Counted from the first letter of the stretch, positions 1 to 5,722 are shown. The stretch is DNA of 5,747 bases from Vermiphilus sp. (GCA_020722825.1 DYKC01000066.1:1-5747); one strand, 5' to 3'. Program-made: numbers and translations. Notes: a model not told the origin generated them from the letters alone.

Positions 1-733
1 CTTTGGAAACTCCCCCGAATAAGAATATCTGTAACCATCACTTAAATATACTACATGTAAGTGATATATCTTCGGTTCAGGCAAAGGGTTGTATTTCTTA
101 AAACGACAGTATTTATCATAGGTGTAACTTTTCTTCTGACTTCGCCTATTTATCCATTTATAGGCAGGTTTTGATGTCTGAATGTAGAACTTCCTTAACT
201 CTTGTATGTTTCCACTTATTCCATAGTAGCGGTAATGTCCTAACAGTTTTATCTTCAGCACTTCCCACCACTCTTTTAGCTTCACTTGGTTTCGGACTTT
301 CTTCATCCAGAGGTTCATCGCTTTTATCTTTTGCCTGTGTTTTGAACTCGCTGTCTTTCGGCCTAACTTAAACTTCCATCTTCTGGTCTTATCACAGTAA
401 TGTGTAAATCCCAGAAAATCAAAGAACTGCTCAATATCCATATCCACCACGTAGTTGACAGGCTTGGTCATTACTGTCTTGTCCAGCACATCTAACGTAT
501 CGTGGCAATTCCTGTTAGGTTGAAACCCAAAAGATACATCTATGAAGTCAACCTCAAAGATTGCCTCAAGGATTTTCTTTATTCCCATCTGCACCAGTTT
601 ATCTTCCACTGTGGGAATTCCCAGATACTATGGAATAGTCCGACTGCCAATGTATAATATCCTGCTGTATCTTGCCGTCTATAGGCTTGATACAGCGTTC
701 TGATAGAGAATACATTGGCTCTCCCGAGTTCAT
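1..733 (-). pseudogene. ltrA: Group II intron-encoded reverse transcriptase/maturase, internally deleted (partial at left edge)
   Basis: A single open frame runs from about 624 to base 1 (208 codons, no stop in the window). It reads LGIPTVEDK (RT motif 1), SFGFQPNRNCHDTL (RT motif 2) and YVVDMDIEQFFD (RT motif 3, with the first catalytic Asp). It then passes directly into FLGFTHYC, the conserved entry to the thumb/maturase X domain, followed by KIKLLGHYRYYGISGN and PLPEPKIYH. RT motifs 4 to 7, including YADD, are missing. The join at about 415-426 is in frame. Upstream, a second frame from ATG 731-733 (MNSGEPMYSLSERC, later KIQQDIIHWQSDYSI) looks like the N-terminal leader of such proteins, but it is out of frame with the rest. 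A second deletion around 613-630 is therefore likely. The reading frame also extends at least 17 residues past the usual IYH end. The product cannot polymerise DNA. Whether the X domain is still made and helps splicing is unknown. Confidence 0.88.
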
Positions 734-1027
734 CTTGGTTCTTTGACATCTTGACACGGTCTCAGACCCCGTCGGGCTCTTGCAATCTCGCTTATAACGA
801 TTGTAAGAGTTTTGTCTGCTACTTAATGAGCAGTATCAACCTCTGACACGATGGTTAATTTCGGGGCTCAATCCCTTCACTTGCGTTGTATCCCGATGTC
901 TCCCGCTTTCCAGCATCATTTAAAGTCGTTACCTCCTTAAATGTGGAATTTGGTATTGGGCTGGTGGCTAACCTTTGCCCAAGTCGGACTTCCACCAACA
1001 CGAACCAACACGCTTTACTCGGCGCAC
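1..1027 (-). mobile_element. Group II intron, 5' part (continues past left edge), probably degenerate
   Basis: Read on the minus strand, the element begins at 1027 with GTGCGCC, the conserved 5' end of bacterial group II introns. A structured, non-coding stretch follows, and then a group II-type reverse transcriptase/maturase coding remnant in the same orientation, which is the normal order (ribozyme domains first, ORF in domain IV). The 3' part, including domains V and VI, lies outside the window. Only about 295 bases separate the 5' end from the first plausible maturase start (731-733). Complete introns usually need more than that for domains I to III, so the ribozyme itself may be shortened. 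The intron sits immediately after a ribosome binding site and start codon downstream of acpS. The 5' boundary rests on the GTGCG consensus and on the exon context, not on an alignment. Confidence 0.82.
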
Positions 1028-1044
1028 TCATTATAAATCCTCCC
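1028..1044 (-). other. Ribosome binding site and first four bases of a gene cut by the intron
   Basis: On the minus strand, GGGAGG (1044-1039) is followed by seven bases and then ATG (1031-1029) plus one further base A (1028), where the intron begins. The spacing is ideal for initiation, and the site lies just behind the acpS stop codon, so it reads as the start of the next gene in an acpS operon. The rest of the gene would lie beyond the intron, left of the window, and its identity cannot be seen. Unless the intron splices, translation from this ATG enters intron RNA. A chance SD-plus-ATG arrangement is possible but less likely given the operon position. Confidence 0.6.
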
Positions 1045-1052
1045 TTAGTTTT

Positions 1053-1409
1053 TCAGGGATAGATGAAAACCGCAGTTGTGACAGCATACTTTTCTGTGGT
1101 GTAGAAATGCACAGTCAGGTCAGGGGGATCTGTCTTCCCTTTCAACACGACAGACGGTTTTTCCCTGTGCCAGAGTATCTCTATATCCCTGAAGTAAAAA
1201 TTTCTCTGCATCTCTTCCGGCAGGGACTTCCAGATTGCTTCCTTGAAAGAAAAAGAGATGCACAGATAACGGAGCAAACGGTCTCCTCCAGGCAGACAGG
1301 AAAATTCTCTCTCCGTAAATATCCTGCGTGTAAACCTTTCCCTGTATCTTTCCACGACCTGACGGAAGTGTTCAATGTCAACAATGTCTATTCCTGTCAG
1401 TATCTCCAT
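1053..1409 (-). CDS. acpS: Holo-[acyl-carrier-protein] synthase (AcpS-type phosphopantetheinyl transferase), divergent
   Basis: The 118-residue product has the size and layout of AcpS, the cytoplasmic enzyme that moves 4'-phosphopantetheine from coenzyme A to a serine of acyl carrier protein for fatty acid synthesis. GIDIVDIEHF at residues 6-15 carries the metal-binding Asp8. RRIFTEREF (28-36) matches the family's RIFT-E-E segment. FSFKEAIWKSL (53-63) carries Lys56 and Glu57, the second metal ligand. FRDIEIL (73-79) and EKYAVTTAVF (106-115) match the later strands. Two family positions look altered: the usual GRFAAKEA reads ISFSFKEA, losing the Arg, and the usual SxSHT before the YA motif reads HFYTT, losing the Ser and His. 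It may therefore be a specialised or weakened enzyme. No Shine-Dalgarno sequence precedes the ATG, but a TATAAT box lies 5 bases upstream, which would suit a leaderless transcript. A gene interrupted by a group II intron follows. Confidence 0.83.
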   Translation of the reverse strand: MEILTGIDIVDIEHFRQVVERYRERFTRRIFTEREFSCLPGGDRLLRYLCISFSFKEAIWKSLPEEMQRNFYFRDIEILWHREKPSVVLKGKTDPPDLTVHFYTTEKYAVTTAVFIYP

Positions 1410-1414
1410 AACAG

Positions 1415-1420
1415 ATTATA
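1415..1420 (-). promoter_or_regulatory. Candidate -10 box (TATAAT) for acpS, possibly leaderless
   Basis: On the minus strand a perfect TATAAT lies 5 bases before the acpS ATG. That places the expected transcription start on or next to the A of the start codon. With no purine-rich ribosome binding site in between, a leaderless mRNA is the simplest reading. The position 17 bases further upstream reads GCAGAT and is not a good -35 box, so the promoter would be weak or activator-dependent. Confidence 0.4.
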
Positions 1421-1432
1421 GTTGAGCTGCAA

Positions 1433-1446
1433 GCCGCATCTGCGGC
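1433..1446. repeat. Perfect 6-bp inverted repeat (GCCGCA-tc-TGCGGC)
   Basis: GCCGCA and TGCGGC are separated by two bases, giving a GC-rich dyad in an otherwise A/T-rich spacer. It covers the -35 region of the candidate acpS promoter, a place where an operator would act. It is not followed by a T-run on either strand, so it is not an intrinsic terminator. The function is inferred from position only. Confidence 0.4.
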
Positions 1447-1458
1447 ATAATGAAGACA

Positions 1459-1497
1459 GGGTTTATCAATTACAGAAGACAGAATCTGGATAAACCC
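1459..1497. repeat. 9-bp perfect inverted repeat with nested 4-bp stem
   Basis: GGGTTTATC (1459-1467) and GATAAACCC (1489-1497) are exact reverse complements. Just inside them, CAGA (1473-1476) pairs with TCTG (1485-1488), adjacent to the outer right arm and offset by a 5-base bulge on the left. As RNA this would fold into a 13-pair hairpin with an 8-base loop. No T-run follows. It may be a regulator binding site or an mRNA leader structure between the divergent genes. Confidence 0.45.
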
Positions 1498-1539
1498 ATA
1501 CAAGAGAATCCACAATACTGCAGAGCATATCCCTTCTTC

Positions 1540-1568
1540 TTGCAATTTTGGCTATTTTATTGTACATT
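1540..1568 (+). promoter_or_regulatory. Weak sigma-70-like promoter candidate for the UroD-family unit
   Basis: TTGCAA (1540-1545) and TACATT (1563-1568) each match four of six consensus bases and are spaced by exactly 17 bases. Transcription would start near 1575, upstream of the purine-rich run AGGAAAGGG that precedes the pseudogene. Such half-matches are common by chance in A/T-rich DNA. Confidence 0.28.
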
Positions 1569-1612
1569 GTAGGAGTGTTTTTTACAATTACAGATACAGG
1601 AAAGGGTAAAAA

Positions 1613-2288
1613 GCGAATTCAAGAGAACGTATACTGGCAACCTTGAGACATAAAGAACCTGACAGAATACCTGTGGATCTGGGAGCGATGATGTCCACAG
1701 GCATTATGGAGATAGCATATAATAAACTGAAGAAATATTTAGGAATATAGGGCGGAAGAACAAGGATTTACAATTTAGGCCAGCAACTGGCAGACCCGGA
1801 AAGGAAGGTTGAAGGATATCTCTACGGACCTTTTGATGAACAGACCATTAAAAACCTGCTTGAACAGGCAAGGTATCTGTATGAGACCGCGGATTATGCG
1901 CTGATGCTTAACGGTGCAGGCAGTATCTACTTTATTTTTACATACCTGCGGTTCAGTATATGAGTTTATTCCGGACTTCATAGAGATGGGAGTGGACATA
2001 CTGAATCCTGTGCAGGTCAGTGCAAAAGATATGGATACCGGGAGGCTGAAAAGGGAGTTCGGAAAAGGCATAGTTTTCTGGGGAAGGCGGTGCGACGCCC
2101 AGAAGGTTCTGCCCTTGGGAATTTACAGGATGTTGAGAATGAAGTAAAAAAGCGGATATATGACCTTGCTCCTGTAGGAGGATTTGTTTTTAACCAGGTA
2201 CATATAACATTCAGGCAGTGGTTCCTCCCCAAAATATAATTATATAATTGCTATGTACGAGGCAGTGAAAAAATATGGGGAATACTGA
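1613..2288 (+). pseudogene. UroD-fold / corrinoid methyltransferase family protein, heavily decayed
   Basis: Pieces of a uroporphyrinogen decarboxylase-family protein appear in order but in three frames. They are NSRERILATLRHKEPDRIPV at the N-terminus, then LEQARYLYETADYALM, then HTCGSVYEFIPDFIEMGVDI (the His-x-Cys metal-binding region), WGRRCDAQKVLPLG, EVKKRIYDLAP with GGFVFNQVH, and AMYEAVKKYGEY before TGA at 2286-2288. Lesions visible: GCG at 1613-1615 where the ATG is expected, with the purine run AGGAAAGGG shortly upstream; an in-frame TAG at 1748-1750 (codon 46); two large losses, near 1815-1845 and 1925-1938, judged from the family's usual layout; and frameshifts near 2122, at 2202-2205 and at 2234-2249. 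About 225 codons' worth remain of a family usually well over 300 residues. The related family members often work as methylcobamide methyltransferases, or as proteins of unknown substrate. A distinct intact relative follows 10 bases downstream. Confidence 0.9.
2202..2249 (+). repeat. Two small tandem duplications that break the pseudogene frame
   Basis: ATAT at 2202-2205 is a doubled AT, and ATATAATT is repeated exactly at 2234-2241 and 2242-2249. Removing one copy of each restores the expected family reading FNQVH-NIQAVVPPQNII-AMYEAVKKYG across the region. Both are therefore best read as recent tandem-duplication frameshifts. Confidence 0.75.
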
Positions 2289-2298
2289 AGGCGGTAAA

Positions 2299-3375
2299 AT
2301 GGAGATATTTCAAAAAAGGCCTGAACCGGACTTTGAAGAATTTAGAAAGGTGTTAATGGGAGAAAAAGATGCGGACAGGGTGCATCTTGTGGAACTTCTG
2401 TTTGACCAGGAAATCAAAAGAGAGATAACGGAAAAATACCTTGGTGAAAGATGGGTTGACCTATCCATACCTGAAAAGTTCTATCTTCAGGAGATGAATT
2501 TCTGGTACAGAATGGGTTATGACTATGTGAGAATGGCTGGGGGACTTTTTTTTCGCCAGAAAGTACGAGAAACAGCAGATACAGCAGGGCTTTCAAGAGG
2601 GCAGCGCGGATGGGCCGAAGAGGGTACAGGGATAATACAGACATGGGAGGATTTTGAAAAATATCCCTGGCAGAAAAAAGAGGAGATAGACTATACACCG
2701 TACGAGGTTGTTTCAAGAAATCTGCCCGAAGGGATGAAGATGCTTGTATGTCCGTCCTCAGGAGTCTTTGAGGTGGCGAGTGAAGCACTGCTGGGGTTTG
2801 AAAATATGAGTTATCTTATCGTTGACAACTATCCTCTGGTAGAGGCGGTTTTCAATAAGGTGGGGGAACTTATATATGATTTTTACAAAAATGCAGTTGA
2901 GATTGATAACGTAGAAGGGTTTTTTCAGGGTGATGATATGGGATTTAAGACATCCACTTTCCTGTCACCGAAACATACAAAACAACTGGTGCTTTCCTGG
3001 CATAAAAGATATGCCAGTTTAGCCCACAGTAAAAACAAGATGTACTGGCTGCACTGCTGCGGGAATGTACTTGAAATTATGGATTATTTAATAGAGGAGG
3101 TAAAGATAGATGCTTTTCATTCCTTTCAGGATGAAATAATCCCTGTGGGAGAATTCAAGAGAACCTACGGGAACAAGATAGCGGTTTTAGGGGGCGTTGA
3201 TGTAGATAAATTGTGCAATAAGGATGAGAATCTCCTGCGCAAATATGTGCACAAAATCCTTGATGAATGTATGCCTTCCCGTTATGCTTTGGGCTCGGGA
3301 AATTCTATAGCCAACTACATTCCTGTTGAAAATTACCTCGCAATGCTTGATGAAGGTGCCAGGTGGCAGAGATAA
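2299..3375 (+). CDS. UroD-fold family protein (uroporphyrinogen decarboxylase-like, putative corrinoid methyltransferase)
   Basis: The 358-residue product belongs to the uroporphyrinogen decarboxylase/MtaA superfamily of TIM-barrel proteins. Recognisable parts are the N-terminal RPEPDFEEFRKVLMGEKDAD-RVHL-ELLFD pattern (residues 7-36), GDDMGFKTSTFLSP (211-224), the metal-site-like LHCCGN (251-256), FHSFQDEI (273-280), VLGGVDV (296-302) and GSGNSIANYIPVENYLAML (332-350). In methylcobamide:CoM methyltransferases zinc is held by a His-x-Cys pair plus a later Cys. Here H252 and C254 fit, but the late position reads GSGNS with no Cys. This subfamily is generally not heme-pathway UroD, and its substrate is unknown. 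I prefer ATG 2299: it has GAAGGCGG just upstream and yields the family-like N-terminus. ATG 2275 would add eight residues and overlap the end of the preceding pseudogene. It follows that relative by 10 bases and precedes the ATP synthase F gene by 28, so the three may share a transcript. Confidence 0.88.
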   Translation: MEIFQKRPEPDFEEFRKVLMGEKDADRVHLVELLFDQEIKREITEKYLGERWVDLSIPEKFYLQEMNFWYRMGYDYVRMAGGLFFRQKVRETADTAGLSRGQRGWAEEGTGIIQTWEDFEKYPWQKKEEIDYTPYEVVSRNLPEGMKMLVCPSSGVFEVASEALLGFENMSYLIVDNYPLVEAVFNKVGELIYDFYKNAVEIDNVEGFFQGDDMGFKTSTFLSPKHTKQLVLSWHKRYASLAHSKNKMYWLHCCGNVLEIMDYLIEEVKIDAFHSFQDEIIPVGEFKRTYGNKIAVLGGVDVDKLCNKDENLLRKYVHKILDECMPSRYALGSGNSIANYIPVENYLAMLDEGARWQR

Positions 3376-3403
3376 TAACATATTCAGAGCGAAAAGAAAC
3401 AGG

Positions 3404-3706
3404 ATGGAAGAAAAAAAAATTGGTTTTATAGGGGACGTAACAAGCCTGGAATTTTTCAGGGTTTTCGGGGCGGATGTTTTCAGTGCTTATACTGTTGAAG
3501 ATGCCTACCGGGTTATCAAAGGCCTTAAGACCTCCGACTATGCAACGATTTTTATCACGGAAGAGGTCTTTGACAGCGAGAGGTTTGGCAGGTATATAAT
3601 GGATAGGAAACTGCTTGTGATACCGAGTTTAAAATCACAAGAGAGCAAGAAGGGGTATCATATCGTGGAGGGATTGATAAGAAAGGCAACAGGTATGAAG
3701 GAGTAA
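3404..3706 (+). CDS. atpF: V-type ATP synthase subunit F
   Basis: This small 100-residue protein has the pattern of V/A-type ATPase subunit F (the NtpG/AtpF family). That subunit sits on the central rotor stalk and couples the A3B3 head to rotation at the inner face of the membrane. IGFIGDVTSLEFFRVFGADV (residues 6-25) matches the family's opening beta-strand and glycine-aspartate loop. YATIFITEEVF (46-56) matches the second strand with the ITEE motif, and LLVIPSLKS (70-78) the third. The C-terminal helix HIVEGLIRKATG (86-97) corresponds to the segment that reaches into the head. ATG 3404 is chosen because it gives the standard family length and N-terminus; an upstream in-frame ATG at 3326 would lie inside the preceding gene. 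The ribosome binding site is weak (AAAGAAACAGG directly before ATG). Subunit A follows, the normal F-to-A order, but C and E are not upstream. Confidence 0.86.
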   Translation: MEEKKIGFIGDVTSLEFFRVFGADVFSAYTVEDAYRVIKGLKTSDYATIFITEEVFDSERFGRYIMDRKLLVIPSLKSQESKKGYHIVEGLIRKATGMKE

Positions 3707-3756
3707 AAATTCCCTTTTCCTCCCCCTTTACCAGAAGGAGAATAAAAGGGGAATTT
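3707..3756. repeat. Long imperfect inverted repeat in the F-A spacer
   Basis: AAATTCCCTTTT (3707-3718) pairs with AAAAGGGGAATTT (3744-3756) with a single unpaired G. Inside, CTCC near 3720 can pair with GGAG at 3737-3740. The structure starts right after the subunit F stop codon and fills half of the 101-base spacer before subunit A. The following bases (AAAATCAAAATCCC) are not a T-run, so it is not a standard terminator on the plus strand. Its appearance resembles short palindromic spacer repeats dispersed through some bacterial genomes, which I infer from style rather than from a second copy here. Confidence 0.5.
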
Positions 3757-3807
3757 AAAATCAAAATCCCTCACGATGAAAGCGTATCAAAGAAGGGTTC
3801 AGGATAA

Positions 3808-5580
3808 ATGGATAAAGGAAGAATAGTAAAGGTAAGCGGTCCTTTGGTACTGGCTGAAGGTATGAAGGATTCCAGGATGTATGATGTTGTTCGTGTTGGC
3901 GAAGAAAAACTTGTGGGAGAGATAATACGGCTGAACGGAGATATTGCCTCCATACAGGTATACGAGGAGACAGAAGGACTGAAGGTCAAAGACCCTGTTT
4001 TTGGCACCGGAGAACCCCTTGTCGTTGAACTTGGACCGGGATTGCTGTCCAACATATTTGATGGAATACAGAGGCCCCTGTCCCGTCTGGAGGAAAAGGG
4101 GGATTTTATTTTCCGGGGGGTTCAGATTCCTTCCCTCTCAAGAGATGAAAAGTGGGAGTTTAAACCGTCAGTTAAAAAGGGAGACAGAGTCTCGGAAGGA
4201 GATATTATCGGAGAAGTTCAGGAAACCCCCTTACTGCTGCATAAAATAATGGTTCCTCCCGGGTTAAACGGAGAGATAACGGATATAAAGACAGGAAGTT
4301 TTACGGTAGAAGAGGAAATAGGCAGGATAAAGACAGGAGAAGGGAAGGAAGAACCCCTCTATCTTATGCATAAGTGGCCTGTCCGTAAGCGCCGTCCAAT
4401 TAAGGGGAAAAAACCGCCTGAGGAGCCGCTTGTTACAGGGCAGAGAGTCGTGGATACCCTTTTCCCTGTACTGAAAGGCGGAACTGCTTGTATCCCCGGA
4501 CCCTTTGGCTCCGGGAAAACGCTACTCCTTCATCAATTGGCGAAATGGGCAGATTCTCAGGTTGTCGTATACATTGGATGCGGAGAAAGAGGTAACGAGA
4601 TGGCAGATGTTCTGATAGACTTTCCTCAACTTAAAGACCCGGCTTCAGGAAGACCTCTTATGGAAAGGACGGTTCTTATTGCAAATACCTCCAACATGCC
4701 TGTTGCCGCAAGAGAGGCCTCCATCTACACAGGCATTACAATGGGTGAATATTTCAGGGATATGGGATACTCTGTTGCCCTTATGGCGGACTCCACAAGC
4801 AGATGGGCGGAGGCGTTAAGGGAGATTTCCGGCAGGATGGAAGAGATGCCCGGTGAAGAAGGATACCCTGCGTATCTCGGCACCAGCATTGCGTCCTTTT
4901 ATGAAAGGGCGGGAAGGGTGATATGCCTGGGAAGCGACAAAAAATCAGAACACTCTTCAACTGAAATGCGGGAAGGTTCTCTTTCTGTCATAGGTGCAGT
5001 AAGTCCTCCAGGAGGGGACCTGACAGACCCTGTTGTGCAGATGACCCTGCGGGTGGTAAAGGTCTTCTGGGGACTGGATGACCATCTTGCCTATCAGAGG
5101 CACTTCCCGGCAATCAACTGGCTGAGCAGTTACTCCCTGTATGAAGAAAATATTGAACCATTCCTTAAGAGAGAGATTGCCCCTGACTTCCCGGATATAA
5201 AGCAGGAAGCAATCTCAATACTTGAACAGGAAGCCGAACTGAACGAGATAGTGCGGCTCATAGGTATGGAGACCCTCTCTTTAAAGGACAGGCTTATTCT
5301 GGAGACCGCCCGGTCAATAAGAGAGGATTTTTTACACCAGAGTGCATTTGATGAAAGGGATGCATATACCACGCTGGAACAGCAATACAGGATGCTGAAA
5401 GCGATATTGTCTTTTCACAGGCTGGCGGGCGCCGCTCTTGAAAAAGGGGCAACCATAGAAGATATAATGAGAATGCCGGTGAGAGAAAAAATCGTAAAGA
5501 TGAGATACATTGAAGATGACAGGATAAATGAAGAGTTCGACAAGATTGAAAAAGAGATAGAATCCTCCTTCAAGAGATAA
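3808..5580 (+). CDS. atpA: V-type ATP synthase catalytic subunit A
   Basis: The 590-residue product is the full usual length of the V/A-ATPase A subunit, the nucleotide-hydrolysing or ATP-making subunit of the A3B3 head on the cytoplasmic side. In order: N-terminal beta-barrel (GRIVKVSGPLVLAEGM, residues 4-19); GPGLLSNIFDGIQRPL (76-91); the A-specific non-homologous insert (about 115-190); Walker A GPFGSGKT (231-238, Lys237 binds phosphate); GCGERGNEM (257-265) with the catalytic glutamate region; SNMPVAAREAS (295-305); Walker B and Arg region VALMADSTSRWAEALREISG (323-342); EGYPAYL (351-357); GAVSPPGGDLTDPV (396-409); helical C-terminal domain from about 430. There is no intein in the P-loop, a known insertion site in relatives. 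ATG 3808 is the first possible start because an in-frame TAA immediately precedes it; AGGA four bases upstream serves as ribosome binding site. Subunit B should follow directly but does not begin in the window. Confidence 0.97.
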   Translation: MDKGRIVKVSGPLVLAEGMKDSRMYDVVRVGEEKLVGEIIRLNGDIASIQVYEETEGLKVKDPVFGTGEPLVVELGPGLLSNIFDGIQRPLSRLEEKGDFIFRGVQIPSLSRDEKWEFKPSVKKGDRVSEGDIIGEVQETPLLLHKIMVPPGLNGEITDIKTGSFTVEEEIGRIKTGEGKEEPLYLMHKWPVRKRRPIKGKKPPEEPLVTGQRVVDTLFPVLKGGTACIPGPFGSGKTLLLHQLAKWADSQVVVYIGCGERGNEMADVLIDFPQLKDPASGRPLMERTVLIANTSNMPVAAREASIYTGITMGEYFRDMGYSVALMADSTSRWAEALREISGRMEEMPGEEGYPAYLGTSIASFYERAGRVICLGSDKKSEHSSTEMREGSLSVIGAVSPPGGDLTDPVVQMTLRVVKVFWGLDDHLAYQRHFPAINWLSSYSLYEENIEPFLKREIAPDFPDIKQEAISILEQEAELNEIVRLIGMETLSLKDRLILETARSIREDFLHQSAFDERDAYTTLEQQYRMLKAILSFHRLAGAALEKGATIEDIMRMPVREKIVKMRYIEDDRINEEFDKIEKEIESSFKR

Positions 5581-5597
5581 AGTGTATTGCAATGGCA

Positions 5598-5620
5598 GCC
5601 TGTTCCACTGATATACAGGC
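5598..5620. repeat. 6-bp inverted repeat after atpA (GCCTGT ... ACAGGC)
   Basis: GCCTGT (5598-5603) and ACAGGC (5615-5620) are exact reverse complements with an 11-base loop, beginning 18 bases after the atpA stop codon. ATCGTTTGG follows, so there is no convincing U-tract. It may act as a 3' end hairpin or a weak terminator, but it is too short to be certain. Confidence 0.3.
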
Positions 5621-5693
5621 ATCGTTTGGTGGTAGACCCTTGTGGACGTATACCTTAACGTATTTTACCCTGCCTTAAAGTAAGATAACTCCA

Positions 5694-5722
5694 TTACAGA
5701 CAAATACTTATTGAGGTATAAT
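5694..5722 (+). promoter_or_regulatory. Candidate promoter at right edge (TTACAG-17-TATAAT)
   Basis: A perfect TATAAT at 5717-5722 lies 17 bases after TTACAG (5694-5699), a poor -35 match. Transcription would begin near 5729-5730 and run off the right edge. If real, the next gene has its own promoter rather than continuing the atpF-atpA transcript. Confidence 0.4.

Larger units (their letters stand above)
1410..1612. other. Divergent spacer between acpS and the UroD-family pseudogene
   Basis: This non-coding stretch separates the leftward acpS unit from the rightward UroD-family genes. It holds the acpS -10 candidate, the GCCGCA/TGCGGC dyad, a larger inverted repeat at 1459-1497 and a weak rightward promoter candidate. 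I see no convincing open reading frame, tRNA or riboswitch in it. Confidence 0.6.

Noticed and set aside
171..371. Plus-strand open frame of 66 codons
   Set aside because: It is antisense to the conserved maturase X domain and has a low-complexity Ser/Leu-rich composition typical of shadow frames.
975..1421. Plus-strand open frame of 148 codons
   Set aside because: It lies antisense to acpS and the intron start, has no recognisable motif, and the minus strand carries clear AcpS motifs.
1500..1612. Riboswitch (for example cobalamin) upstream of the corrinoid-type gene
   Set aside because: A B12 riboswitch would fit the function, but I could not find a B12-box-like core, and the stretch is A/T-rich without the needed helices.
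1914..2147. Separate 77-codon gene
   Set aside because: Its residues from HTCGSVYEF onward are the middle block of the UroD-family pseudogene, with the flanking blocks in other frames. It is a fragment, not an independent gene.
2275..2298. Upstream start ATG 2275 for the intact UroD-family gene
   Set aside because: The first eight codons overlap the pseudogene's C-terminal coding sequence (KKYGEY and stop) and lack a ribosome binding site. ATG 2299 has GAAGGCGG upstream and matches family N-termini.
3776..3826. Small 16-codon ORF starting before atpA (leader peptide?)
   Set aside because: It has no ribosome binding site and overlaps the atpA start in another frame; nothing supports translation.
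4420..4600. Intein in the ATP synthase A subunit P-loop
   Set aside because: This is a known insertion site in relatives, but here GPFGSGKT is continuous and the protein has normal length.
5570..5668. Minus-strand open stretch reading KVYVHKGLPPNDACISVEQA
   Set aside because: It looks somewhat protein-like and ends just inside the atpA 3' end. It has no start codon, only 32 residues between stops, and I recognise no family. It may be a relic, but I cannot support that.
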